The notes under the pieces are model-generated. The model saw only the letters and a list, made by a program, of their open reading frames with translations. It ran no database searches and was not told the origin of the DNA. DNA of 62,756 bases from an uncultured Acetatifactor sp. (lineage in GTDB: Bacteria; Bacillota; Clostridia; Lachnospirales; Lachnospiraceae): NCBI GenBank assembly GCA_910577035.1, contig CAJTKW010000013.1, positions 18,436-81,191 of the forward strand, written 5' to 3'. The position numbers and the translations under genes were made by a program. This document shows positions 27,709-36,395 of this stretch, piece after piece; the stretch's first letter is position 1; each line of letters begins with the position of its first letter.

Positions 27709-28645
27709 GAATAAATTTACCAGGGAAAAGCTGCACCGTTTTGTCTTCGGCACCAAGGAGAAGGAAGGCGCGGGGAAGCAGATTATCGTTTACGGGCTGC
27801 TGATCTGCATCGGCTTTGTGTATCTCTATCCCATCCTTTACATGTTCAGTACCAGCTTCATGAACAGGGATGACCTGCTGGATTCCTCGGTAAAGTGGAT
27901 CCCCAGCACACTGTTTGTCCAGAACTACATAGATGCCGGAAAGAGCATGGATTTCTGGGTTTCCCTGTTAAAGGGAGTGGTAATTGCGGGGGTGCCTACC
28001 CTGTGCAATGTGGCGGTGTGTATGCTGGTGGGCTATGGCTTTGCCAGGTTTGAGTTTAAGGGGAAGAAGATCCTGCTGGGTCTGCTGATCTTCTCCTATA
28101 TCCTGCCCAGCCAGGTCACGATGATTCCCACCTATGTGCTGTATAACAACATGAAGATTGTGGGAACCCTTTGGGGGTTTGTACTGCCGGCACTATTTGG
28201 CAACGGACTGAATTCGGCCATTTTCATCCTGATCTTTTACCAGTTTTTCCGCCAGGTGCCCAAGGTACTGATCGAGGCGGCACAGATAGACGGCGCGGGA
28301 TACTTTAAGTCCTTTGTCAAAATAGCGGTGCCCTCTGCGGGGCCGGCGATTCTGACGGTGTTCCTGTTCTCCTTTGTATGGTACTGGAACGAATCTTATC
28401 TCACGGGCCTGTATGTACAGGGGCTTTCGGCCAACAGCTTCTGGGTGAACCTGGTGGTGCAGCTGAGCAACTTTGACACCAGTTTTAATACCATGGCGCA
28501 GACGGGAGACGCGGCCACCAACTTAAACGAGTGCGTGCGGATGGCGGCTACGGCCCTTTCGATCCTGCCGCTGCTGATTATGTATCTGTTCCTGCAGAAG
28601 CATTTCGTGGAGAGCATCGACAGGACAGGTATTACCGGCGAATAA
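27638..28645 (+). CDS. Sugar ABC transporter permease (MalG type), pair 2
   Basis: A 335-residue permease that begins 71 bases inside the preceding gene. The start at 27638 is supported by AGGAGGGG eight bases upstream; a downstream ATG at 27686 has no such site. It has six membrane helices and the EAA loop EAAQIDGAGYFKSFVKIAVP. The long overlap implies translational coupling with its partner. The stop codon abuts a highly structured intergenic element. Confidence 0.92.
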   Translation: MPGKSKKQGRSGATAPMTAAEIIKNKFTREKLHRFVFGTKEKEGAGKQIIVYGLLICIGFVYLYPILYMFSTSFMNRDDLLDSSVKWIPSTLFVQNYIDAGKSMDFWVSLLKGVVIAGVPTLCNVAVCMLVGYGFARFEFKGKKILLGLLIFSYILPSQVTMIPTYVLYNNMKIVGTLWGFVLPALFGNGLNSAIFILIFYQFFRQVPKVLIEAAQIDGAGYFKSFVKIAVPSAGPAILTVFLFSFVWYWNESYLTGLYVQGLSANSFWVNLVVQLSNFDTSFNTMAQTGDAATNLNECVRMAATALSILPLLIMYLFLQKHFVESIDRTGITGE

Positions 28646-28802
28646 GGTGAAAAGAAAATCTAAGTCTGCAAAGTACGCAGACAAAGATTTTCTACGGTTT
28701 CGCGCAGCGAAACCTATTCACCTGGAAGAATGCCCTGCGGTCATTCTTCCGGTCTTGCACCAATAGGGGTACAGCGAAAACTGTTTATATTATTACAGTT
28801 TT
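28646..28802 (+). ncRNA. Structured intercistronic element: three-way junction plus two hairpins
   Basis: The 210-base gap before the second substrate-binding protein gene is packed with helices. GGTGAA (28646-28651) pairs with TTCACC (28717-28722) to close a three-way junction. Arm 1 is AAAATCT/AGATTTT plus GTCTGC/GCAGAC separated by an AA/AA internal loop (28655-28691). Arm 2 is GGTTTCGC-GCA-GCGAAACC (28696-28714). Then GGAAGAATG/CATTCTTCC (28724-28750) and AAAACTGT/ACAGTTTT (28777-28802). It has tRNA-like size (77 bases) but no T-loop or anticodon arm. It may be an RNA processing or stability element that raises expression of the downstream binding protein, or a small palindromic mobile element. 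Confidence 0.6.
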
Positions 28803-28855
28803 ACAGTTTCTTTGGCTCATGTGAGTCTTTAGAGAATAAAAAAGGAGGAAAAAGA

Positions 28856-30400
28856 ATGAAAAAGAAGATTTTAAGCCTGCTGCTGGCCGGCTCCATGGTA
28901 TTGGGACTGGCGGCCTGCGGCAGCAACGGCGGAGACGGCAATGCCGACGGCGGCAACGGGGGTGGCGGCGATGCCCAGAGCAGCGGGCAGGGGGGAGCGG
29001 ACGGCGTGACCACGGAGGACATTACCCTGACCTTCTGGCACTATGAGGATCCTACCACCGTCACGCTTCTGGCAGAGAAGTTCATGGATATGTATCCCAA
29101 CATTACGGTGGAGCACCGGGTAATTGAGGATATGAGCACGGACCTTTCCAATGCCGCGGCGGCAGGAACCTTCCCCGATGTATTTGAGGGTACGGACTCC
29201 GATACCGCACTGGCAAATATGTATTGGGCAGACATCTCCGAGTATTATAATGCGGATCCGGAGAACAAGAACCTGATGCCTACCATTGAGGAATACGGTA
29301 TCGGCTGCTTTGATACCAGTGCCAGGTTTGCCATGCCCATGATGTATTGGCCCAGCGCAATCTTTATCGACAGAAACGTGATTAAGACGTTGAATCTGGA
29401 GATGCCCAGAACGGACTGGACCTGGGCGGAGATGATCCAGCTGATTAAGGATGCCACAAGGGATGAGCGTACCGGCATGAAATATTACGGCCTGGGGTAC
29501 TACAACAGATTGGATTCCCTTTACGGCATTGCTGCCTGCTCCCCGGAGGAGAGAGCCTTAAAAGGTGAATTCGGCTATGACGGCACGGATTTTGACCTGT
29601 CCTATTGGGCGGTGGGAGAGCAGGAATTTTCAGATTTAAAGCTTGCCGGCTATGTTGCGCCTCAGCAGGATACTGCGGAAATGGAAGCCTGGTCCGGCAA
29701 CTGGAGTACCTGGTTCGGCGCTACCGGACGTGTGGCGGTGTTCTCCGAGGGCTTCTGGACCTATCAGAACCTGTGGGGACAGGAGGGATACCAGGAGCAG
29801 TACGGCCTGGACATCGTTCCTTACGTTACCCCCAATGTGGTGGATGAGAAGGAGCATAACGTCATTGCCACCATGTATATGGGCGGCATTTCCACCTCCT
29901 GTAAGCATCCCTATGAGGCATATCTGCTCTTAAAGTTCATGGGCTGGGGAATTGACGGCTGGAAGGCAAGGCTGGAAATTTATTCCGACACCAGCATTAC
30001 CAATGATTCCGGTATGCCCTTAAAGAACGCGCAGATGCCTATGCCCATTACTCTGGACGAAGAGGTTTGGGAGGGCTACAAGGCCCTGTTCCCTCAGGAC
30101 GACCGCAAGCCTTACTGGGATGATTATTTTGCAAGTGTGACCAGGCCCGTGCCTTACGGCTGGTATAACATTGCCGGATACTGGAACTTCTGTGACCAGT
30201 ATTTCAACAAGATCGGTATCCATGACCTGGTAGACAAGGGCAGCGCCAAGGCGGCGGATTATGTGGATGAGGCTACCAGCCAGGCTAATTACCATCACGC
30301 GGAGGCAATGATCTCTTATTTCGGCCCCGGAGGCTATGATGTCCTTTCCGACGAGGAGCTGGCACAGTATCAGGCAGTGGTGGACTCCTTCGCACAGTAG
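28856..30400 (+). CDS. Extracellular sugar-binding lipoprotein, second of the operon
   Basis: The start is ATG 28856 after AAAGGAGG; 514 residues. The signal peptide ends in a lipobox LAAC, then a Gly/Asn/Asp-rich linker. The family-1 solute-binding fold runs from ~residue 55 (ITLTFWHYEDPTTVTLLAEKF) with AAAGTFPDVFEG, then a hinge and a C-terminal lobe containing GGISTSCKHPYEAYLLLKFMGWG. It should deliver substrate to the permease pair directly upstream. Together with the 989-residue protein, the operon has two binding proteins and two permease pairs. Confidence 0.92.
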   Translation: MKKKILSLLLAGSMVLGLAACGSNGGDGNADGGNGGGGDAQSSGQGGADGVTTEDITLTFWHYEDPTTVTLLAEKFMDMYPNITVEHRVIEDMSTDLSNAAAAGTFPDVFEGTDSDTALANMYWADISEYYNADPENKNLMPTIEEYGIGCFDTSARFAMPMMYWPSAIFIDRNVIKTLNLEMPRTDWTWAEMIQLIKDATRDERTGMKYYGLGYYNRLDSLYGIAACSPEERALKGEFGYDGTDFDLSYWAVGEQEFSDLKLAGYVAPQQDTAEMEAWSGNWSTWFGATGRVAVFSEGFWTYQNLWGQEGYQEQYGLDIVPYVTPNVVDEKEHNVIATMYMGGISTSCKHPYEAYLLLKFMGWGIDGWKARLEIYSDTSITNDSGMPLKNAQMPMPITLDEEVWEGYKALFPQDDRKPYWDDYFASVTRPVPYGWYNIAGYWNFCDQYFNKIGIHDLVDKGSAKAADYVDEATSQANYHHAEAMISYFGPGGYDVLSDEELAQYQAVVDSFAQ

Positions 30401-30505
30401 AAAGGGAATTACAGATACTTACAGGTAGCAGGGCGCGTTTCCCATAAGTGTCCCATAAGCAGGAAGTGCGCCTGACTATAAATATTTTTATTATGGAGGA
30501 TCAAC

Positions 30506-32524
30506 ATGAAAAAGAAGATTTTAGCACTTCTGCTCTGTACAGCCATGACGGCCACAGCGTTGACTGCCTGCGGCAACAATGACGGTGATTCCGGCAGCAG
30601 CGGTACAGACCAGACCCTGGAATCAAGTCCGGAGTCCACTCCGGAAGCAACCCCGGAAACAACTCCGGAGCCCAGCAAAGAGGAGCCTGCTCAGGCAGAG
30701 GAGCTTCCTGCTCCCAAGTATTATTATTCCTTTGACAAGGCGGACGGTACTGCGGGGATTACCCCTGCGAAAAAGGGAGACGGTACCATCGACCCCGTGG
30801 AAAAGGAAGTGGTTTTCATCCCCGGTGTCAAGGGTGAGGCGGCTTACATAGACGGTACCTACGGCCTGAAACTGAGTGAAGTGAACGGCGTGGGCGACAC
30901 CTATTCCCTCTCCTACTGGATGTATGCAAACAGAAACGCAAATTACATGCCTACCACCCAGTACGGTCCTGATGTGCACGGTGACGCCACAGGCGGCCAG
31001 CACTATCTGAACATTACCTGGGCGGACTGGTCAGGCACATCGGAGTTTCCCTGCGTCTGGTCCTATGATCAGAATGCGGAGGGTTCCCCCTGGCCCAACT
31101 GGTATCCGGAGAGCGGTGACACGCATCTGAATCAGTGGATCAACATTACGCTGGTAGTGGATCCTTCCCAGAAGGCCGAAGACGGAAACCAGATTAACGC
31201 TACCATATATGTCAACGGTGAGGCAGTGGAGAAGCCGGTTAATATCATTGGCGGCACCATGGCTCCTTCCGATAACTTTGATTTCCTGCTGGGCGTGAAC
31301 TACTGGGACGCAATGTTAAAGGGAGCTTTCGATGAGCTGTATATCTTTGACACCGTTCTGACACCGGGGCAGGTAAAGACCCTCTATGAAGCAGGGGATC
31401 CTTCCGTGAAATTCGATCCTCCCGAGAGAGAGGTTGAAGTGACGGTTGACGAGAATGCACTGGAGGCTATCGGCAATACGGATCTGAATGCAGGCTTCTG
31501 GACAGACTGGACCTCCGCATATGAGATTCCCAACGGAGTAACCAGAGTGTTCAAGCTGAACAATTTCTCCAGCGGACTGGAGACCTGGCACAATTATGTG
31601 ATGGTATTTGCCAATGAGGCTTCCGAAGCCCACAAGGATCCCAATACTGCATCCGACGCTCACAGGGAATGGGCGGCAATCAGGGCGGACGCTTATGGCT
31701 GGATGGGTGAAGTGAACAGCAATGACCAGGCCGATAAGTTTGGCTTTACCTGGACCTGGGGCAACTGGGACAGCTGGAAGACGGTATCCATGGTGGATGC
31801 TGACGTGACTGTTGAGGTCAAGAGAGAGGATAACATCCTGAATATTACGGCTCACAACGTGGATTATAACGGCCTTGACAACATGATGATTGCAAAGGTT
31901 GAGACAGATATGACGGCTGACGATCCCTGCTATATGTTCTTTACCTGTGAGAACAGCTATGTAGAGCTGCTGTCCGTGGAAGACGGCGTTGATGTGAAGG
32001 CTGATCCTGCAGCGAAGGAGACCCTTGGTACCACTACCTTCGGCCTTGGCTGGTGGCAGGAGTTTACCAACGGCTATGAACTCAAGGAAGGGGAGAGTAA
32101 GACAGTCAAGCTGAAGAACTATTCCAGCGGTGCAGAGAACTATCATAACTATGTGGTGGCATTTACCAACACCCAGACTACGTCAGACAAGGCGCCCTCC
32201 GCAGATAATTACGAGGGATATGCAGAGTACGCGGTAGTCCGTGCGGACATCTACGGCTGGGGCGACGCAAGCTATGCGGCAGCCTTTGAGAACAGCTGGG
32301 GAGATGACTGGAATGCCTGGAAGGATGCCATGAGGGATGTGGACGTTACCATGGTGATCACCAGAAACGGCAGCGAAATTGTAATTGATACCACCTTTGT
32401 AGACCGTAAGGGCAATGAGATGACCAGCAAAGCTACCGTTACCTCTACCCTGACAGCAGATGCGCCCTGCTATTTCTTCTTGACCGGTGAGCAGGCATAC
32501 ATTGAGCTGATGTCCGTGGAATAA
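30506..32524 (+). CDS. LamG-domain lipoprotein with a duplicated C-terminal module
   Basis: A 672-residue lipoprotein: the start follows GGAGG and the signal peptide ends in LTAC. A Pro/Glu/Ser/Thr linker runs to ~residue 68. Residues ~70-275 are a LamG/concanavalin-like fold (KYYYSFDKADG, then DELYIFDTVLTPGQVKTLYEAG). Two related ~165-residue modules follow, at ~318-490 and ~500-672: each begins with GFWTDW or LGWWQEF, continues with KLNNFSSG or KLKNYSSG and HNYVMVF or HNYVVAF, and ends ENSYVELLSVE or EQAYIELMSVE. It probably binds glycans at the cell surface. It is the last gene before tandem hairpins. The modules are not known to me by name. Confidence 0.8.
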   Translation: MKKKILALLLCTAMTATALTACGNNDGDSGSSGTDQTLESSPESTPEATPETTPEPSKEEPAQAEELPAPKYYYSFDKADGTAGITPAKKGDGTIDPVEKEVVFIPGVKGEAAYIDGTYGLKLSEVNGVGDTYSLSYWMYANRNANYMPTTQYGPDVHGDATGGQHYLNITWADWSGTSEFPCVWSYDQNAEGSPWPNWYPESGDTHLNQWINITLVVDPSQKAEDGNQINATIYVNGEAVEKPVNIIGGTMAPSDNFDFLLGVNYWDAMLKGAFDELYIFDTVLTPGQVKTLYEAGDPSVKFDPPEREVEVTVDENALEAIGNTDLNAGFWTDWTSAYEIPNGVTRVFKLNNFSSGLETWHNYVMVFANEASEAHKDPNTASDAHREWAAIRADAYGWMGEVNSNDQADKFGFTWTWGNWDSWKTVSMVDADVTVEVKREDNILNITAHNVDYNGLDNMMIAKVETDMTADDPCYMFFTCENSYVELLSVEDGVDVKADPAAKETLGTTTFGLGWWQEFTNGYELKEGESKTVKLKNYSSGAENYHNYVVAFTNTQTTSDKAPSADNYEGYAEYAVVRADIYGWGDASYAAAFENSWGDDWNAWKDAMRDVDVTMVITRNGSEIVIDTTFVDRKGNEMTSKATVTSTLTADAPCYFFLTGEQAYIELMSVE

Positions 32525-32543
32525 AAGGTTTACGAATTGTTTG

Positions 32544-32647
32544 TGCCGACTGTGTCGGCATGACGGGAAGGTTATCCCCGGATTGCGCAGGTCTGCGATC
32601 CGGGGTGTCTTTTACGAAGCGGGAAGGAGACTTCCTGCTTCGTAAAA
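32544..32647 (+). terminator. Three tandem hairpins ending the uptake operon
   Basis: Hairpin 1 is TGCCGAC-TGT-GTCGGCA (32544-32560). Hairpin 2 is CCCCGGAT(T)GCGCAG with CTGCG(A)TCCGGGG (32576-32605), followed by TGTCTTTT, a good rho-independent terminator. Hairpin 3 is TTTTACGAAGC with GCTTCGTAAAA and inner GGAAG/CTTCC (32610-32647). Hairpins 2 and 3 together should stop transcription between the uptake operon and the GH43 unit. Confidence 0.75.
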
Positions 32648-32710
32648 GACAGGAAAACCGGCGGCTCCGGAGGAGTGTCTGCATATAGTCTTTAAGTATG
32701 TCAACGGGGA

Positions 32711-32739
32711 TTGACAGTCGGACCTGCATATAATAAAAT
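32711..32739 (+). promoter_or_regulatory. Consensus-like promoter of the GH43 unit
   Basis: TTGACA (32711-32716), exactly 17 bases, then TAAAAT (32734-32739). Transcription would start near 32746, leaving a leader of about 63 bases before the ATG at 32809. Confidence 0.7.
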
Positions 32740-32750
32740 GCCGGGGAAGG

Positions 32751-32760
32751 GTGTTTACAC
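32751..32760. promoter_or_regulatory. Possible LacI-type operator just after the start of transcription
   Basis: GTGTTTACAC is a perfect 10-base palindrome located about five bases into the predicted transcript. It shares GTGTTTACA with the operator upstream of the LacI regulator gene at 53750-53763. A bound repressor here would block the GH43 unit. Confidence 0.5.
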
Positions 32761-32808
32761 ACGAGGTGGGTTTACATACCTTTCTTTGCGGCGGAATGGG
32801 AGGTAAAT

Positions 32809-33813
32809 ATGGGAACAGATCATAGGGAGCAGGAGAAAAAACGAAACGGTGTGATGACAGCGTACAATCAGGCATTTATTGAGCAGAGGGCGGATCCTTA
32901 TGTATACAGGCATACGGACGGCAGTTATTATTTTACCGCTTCCGTGCCTGCGTATGACAGGATTATATTAAGAAAGGCGGATACACTGGCAGGATTGCGG
33001 GATGCGGAGGAGATTACCGTCTGGCACCGCCATGAGACAGGCATTATGTCCATGCACGTCTGGGCGCCGGAGCTGCATTATCTGAAAGGAAAGTGGTATC
33101 TCTATTTTGCGGCCGGGGAGGCTGAGAATAAGTGGGCCATCCGGCCTTACGTGCTGGAATGCCAGGGGCAGGACCCGCTGAAGGATTCCTGGAGGGAGAT
33201 GGGAAAGATCCAAAGATCCGACGATGATATTTACTCCTTTGAGGCTTTTTCCCTGGATGCCACAATTTTTGAAAATAAGGGGGAACTGTACTATGTCTGG
33301 GCGGAGAAGGTCAGCGTGGGGATTCAGATCTCCAATCTGTATATTGCCCGGATGGCGACGCCGACGAAGCTGGCCACGGCGCAGGTGCTTCTGACCACGC
33401 CGGATTATGACTGGGAGAGAAGGGACATCTGGGTCAACGAGGGACCGGCAGTGATAAAAAAGGATGGCAGGATTTTCCTGACTTATTCGGCAAGCGCCAC
33501 CGGCGAGGTTTATTGTATGGGGATGCTCAGTATCGGGGAAGACGAGGATGTGCTGGATCCCAGAGCCTGGAAAAAGGAGCGGCAGCCCGTATTAAGGAGC
33601 AGCAGGGAGTATGGGATATACGGGCCGGGACACAACAGCTTTACCACCCTGGAGGACGGTACGGCGGTATGCGTCTATCATGCCAGAACCTATCTTGAGA
33701 TTGAAGGAGACCCCCTGTATGATCCCAACCGGCACGCCATGGCGATGAAGGTTATCTGGGACGAAAAGGGCTTTCCGGTGTTTGACATCAAAAATAATAT
33801 TCGGTTCCGCTGA
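32809..33813 (+). CDS. Glycoside hydrolase family 43, intracellular
   Basis: A 334-residue protein without signal peptide; the start follows GGGAGG. The five-bladed propeller motifs of GH43 are visible: catalytic base in EQRADPYVYRHTDGSYYF, the modulating Asp in FSLDATIFENKGELYYVW, and the acid Glu in VNEGPAVIKKDGRIFLTYS. Substrates of the family are arabinosides and xylosides. The likely role is an arabinofuranosidase or related exo-enzyme acting on imported oligosaccharides. It opens a unit with its own promoter and operator-like palindrome; the next gene starts about 30 bases downstream. Confidence 0.88.
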   Translation: MGTDHREQEKKRNGVMTAYNQAFIEQRADPYVYRHTDGSYYFTASVPAYDRIILRKADTLAGLRDAEEITVWHRHETGIMSMHVWAPELHYLKGKWYLYFAAGEAENKWAIRPYVLECQGQDPLKDSWREMGKIQRSDDDIYSFEAFSLDATIFENKGELYYVWAEKVSVGIQISNLYIARMATPTKLATAQVLLTTPDYDWERRDIWVNEGPAVIKKDGRIFLTYSASATGEVYCMGMLSIGEDEDVLDPRAWKKERQPVLRSSREYGIYGPGHNSFTTLEDGTAVCVYHARTYLEIEGDPLYDPNRHAMAMKVIWDEKGFPVFDIKNNIRFR

Positions 33814-33845
33814 AGACCGGGGTTGTGGAAAGGTATGGTGTGGGG

Positions 33846-36080
33846 ATGGAAAAGAGAGGGAAGGAAAAATGGCAGCACGGCCTGCTGGCTGCAGCCTGCT
33901 GTATGGTGTTTCTGGCCATGCCCGGGGCGGTTGCCGCTGCCCAGGAGCAGCCTGGGGGAGTAGTAAAGGAAGTATCCGAAGACGGAATTTCGGTTACGCT
34001 GGCTACAGACAAGTCCGCCTATGCTGCGGGGGAAGAGATCCATTATACCCTGACGATAGTAAACGGGAAGGGGCTGGCGGGCATTAAGGGGGCAGACTTT
34101 ACCTACAGCAATACGGAGGGTCTGATTCCGGCATCTGAGGATGGGATGCCGGCCTCTTTTCCGGATATACAGGCAGGAGAGTCTGTTACCCTGTCCGGGG
34201 TGTTGGTGGGGGATGAGTCCCTTCAGGCGGCCGGGGAGAAGAATACCGGTACGTCTGCCCCGGCGGAGGCAGGGAGGGGAAATGCGGACGCGGCGGCTCC
34301 CACGGAGAAGGCAGGGGGAGGCATCGGCGCAATGGCGGTTTCCGGCATGGTGGCAGCGGCGGCAGTGCTGCTTTTGCTGGTGGTTTTGTTCTTGCGCAGA
34401 AAGGCCGGTTCGGGCAGGGAGAACGGCAAAAATCCCGGAAAGGGCAAGGGCGGCGGCGCCGGGGCGCTGGCGCTTCTTCTGGCTGTTTGTATGGCGGGGG
34501 AAGTCCTTCCCGTGCAGGCGGCGTCCGGGGACAGTGTTACCCTGCGTCCCTATGTGAAGTTCGAGTATGGGGGGCAGGAGGTTATGATCCGTGCGGTGAT
34601 GGAGTTTGAAATGGTTCAGCAGCGCTGGGAGGTGTCGGCGGAGCACAGGACCCAGAACAGACAGATCACTTGTCATGACCCTTCGATCTTTAAAGATCTG
34701 GACGGCGTGTATTATGTGCTTGGCACTCATATTACGGGAGGCAGGAGTACAAACCTCTACGACTGGGTCAGCCTGGACAGTGTGATCCAGGAGGGATATT
34801 CCCTGGAGACCAGGAACCAGGTCAGGGAATGGAATGATGATGCCGGTTCCGGCAGCTGGTTTGGCTATTTATGGGCACCGGATGTCATTTATAATACTTC
34901 CATGGGAAAGTACTGTGTTTATCTCAGCGCCAACGGTGAGAACTGGAAGTCCAATATCGTGATGCTGACGGCGGACTATGTGACAGGACCCTATGAATAT
35001 GCGGGTTCCATAGTCTATGGAGGGTTTAACGGGGAGACCTTCGGGGAAACGGACGCCCCCAAAGTCCTGGGCACGGAGATAATCCCGGAACGCTATGTGA
35101 CAAACGGCGTGGATAATAAGAAATGGGGGGATATGTGGCCCAACTGCATCGATCCCTGTGTGTTCTATGACTCGGAGGGAAGGCTTTTAATGGCATATGG
35201 CTCCTGGTCCGGCGGTATCTTTATGCTGGAGCTGGACGAGGAGACGGGCCTGCGGGATTACTCCGTGAGCTATGAAGAGAATCTTCATTCGGATCCTTAT
35301 TTTGGCCGGAAGATAGCCGGAGGAAGCTATGCGTCGGGAGAGGGTGCCTACATTCAGAAGGTCGGAGACTACTATTACCTGTTTATTTCCTATGGCGGCC
35401 TGGAGGCGGCAGGGGGATACAATGTCAGGGTGTTCCGGTCTGAGAGGCCGGACGGGGAGTACGTGGATGCCCTGGGAAATTCGGCTTATTATGATAAATA
35501 CATCCTTAATATCAATCACTCTGTGGGTGTGCGCCTTATGGGCGGTTATCAGTGGCGTCATTTTAACGTAGGGCAGGTGGCCCAGGGGCATAATTCCGCC
35601 TTTGTGGATGATGACGGCAGAGCGTATATCGTCTTCCATACCAGAACCACCAACGGCACCGAGGGGCATTATGTCAAGGTGCATCAGTTGTTTCAGAATA
35701 AGGAGGGCTGGCTGGTGGCGGCGCCTTACCTGACCCATGGGGAGAAGCTGAAGGAGGACGGCTATTCCGTTTCCGAGGTGGCGGGAGAGTATGAAATCAT
35801 TCTTCATGAGCTGATGATTGACTATAAGGGGCTGGAGGCGAAACAGCCCGGCCGGATCCTCCTGAAGGAGGACGGCAGCATTGACGGGGAATACACCGGG
35901 AGCTGGAGTCTGGATGCAGGGACGCCGTACATTACACTTACGATGAACGGACAGGATTACAGCGGGGTGGCGTTGGAGATGGAGATAGAGAATACGGATT
36001 ACCGGACGATGGTATTCACGGCCCTGGGAGAGCAGGACCAGGTGACGCTGTGGGGCAGCAGGGTGATAGACGGCGAGTAA
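33846..36080 (+). CDS. Glycoside hydrolase family 43 with N-terminal beta domain and internal membrane segments
   Basis: A 744-residue protein from ATG 33846; an in-frame GTG at 33825 is an alternative. A signal peptide (residues ~12-32) precedes a ~95-residue beta domain (SVTLATDKSAYAAGEEIHYT on). A Gly/Ala/Glu linker leads to a membrane helix at ~161-183, then a basic Gly/Lys stretch and a second signal-peptide-like hydrophobic segment (~204-226, ending VQAASG). GH43 runs from ~273 with CHDPSIFKDLDGVYYVLGTH (catalytic Asp), then WPNCIDPCVFYDSEGRLLMAYGS and HNSAFVDDDGRAYIVFHTRT. The C-terminal ~100 residues are beta-rich. The order suggests fusion of two originally secreted proteins. Confidence 0.82.
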   Translation: MEKRGKEKWQHGLLAAACCMVFLAMPGAVAAAQEQPGGVVKEVSEDGISVTLATDKSAYAAGEEIHYTLTIVNGKGLAGIKGADFTYSNTEGLIPASEDGMPASFPDIQAGESVTLSGVLVGDESLQAAGEKNTGTSAPAEAGRGNADAAAPTEKAGGGIGAMAVSGMVAAAAVLLLLVVLFLRRKAGSGRENGKNPGKGKGGGAGALALLLAVCMAGEVLPVQAASGDSVTLRPYVKFEYGGQEVMIRAVMEFEMVQQRWEVSAEHRTQNRQITCHDPSIFKDLDGVYYVLGTHITGGRSTNLYDWVSLDSVIQEGYSLETRNQVREWNDDAGSGSWFGYLWAPDVIYNTSMGKYCVYLSANGENWKSNIVMLTADYVTGPYEYAGSIVYGGFNGETFGETDAPKVLGTEIIPERYVTNGVDNKKWGDMWPNCIDPCVFYDSEGRLLMAYGSWSGGIFMLELDEETGLRDYSVSYEENLHSDPYFGRKIAGGSYASGEGAYIQKVGDYYYLFISYGGLEAAGGYNVRVFRSERPDGEYVDALGNSAYYDKYILNINHSVGVRLMGGYQWRHFNVGQVAQGHNSAFVDDDGRAYIVFHTRTTNGTEGHYVKVHQLFQNKEGWLVAAPYLTHGEKLKEDGYSVSEVAGEYEIILHELMIDYKGLEAKQPGRILLKEDGSIDGEYTGSWSLDAGTPYITLTMNGQDYSGVALEMEIENTDYRTMVFTALGEQDQVTLWGSRVIDGE

Positions 36081-36122
36081 ATGTAAAACGGTTCTGGTGT
36101 TTTGCGGGAAAGGGAGGCGTAT

Positions 36123-36371
36123 ATGGCGGAAAAGCAGAAGAACGGAAAGATAGAGGCGGCCCTGGATCTGGTGAAGGAGATTATATTTTTCCTTCTGTTT
36201 ACGGCGGCAATGCTGGCCTATTGCCTGTTGGTGCTGCTGATTATCAGCTTTGTCACCTCCTCCTTCCTTCATTTTTCCATTGAAGGAATTATAATCGGAG
36301 CCATTGCGGGAACGGTGGCACTGGATGTATACTATGTGGGAAAGCGGATCAGGAAGCGCCGGGGAAATTAG
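36123..36371 (+). CDS. Small two-helix membrane protein
   Basis: An 82-residue protein starting at ATG 36123 after GGGAGG. It has a charged N-terminus (MAEKQKNGKIEAALDLVKE), two membrane helices (about 21-45 and 53-70), and a basic end (VGKRIRKRRGN). It lies between the membrane GH43 gene and the HAD phosphatase gene with short gaps, so it is probably co-transcribed. I do not recognise the family. The helix pair could associate with the membrane segments of the GH43 protein, but this is speculation. Confidence 0.6.
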   Translation: MAEKQKNGKIEAALDLVKEIIFFLLFTAAMLAYCLLVLLIISFVTSSFLHFSIEGIIIGAIAGTVALDVYYVGKRIRKRRGN

Positions 36372-36395
36372 GGATTGCTTTTGGGGAGGAAGCCG

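Noticed and set aside
28646..28722. tRNA gene
   Set aside because: The size fits, but there are only two arms within the closing stem, no TTC-type T-loop, no 7-bp anticodon arm and no 7-bp acceptor stem.
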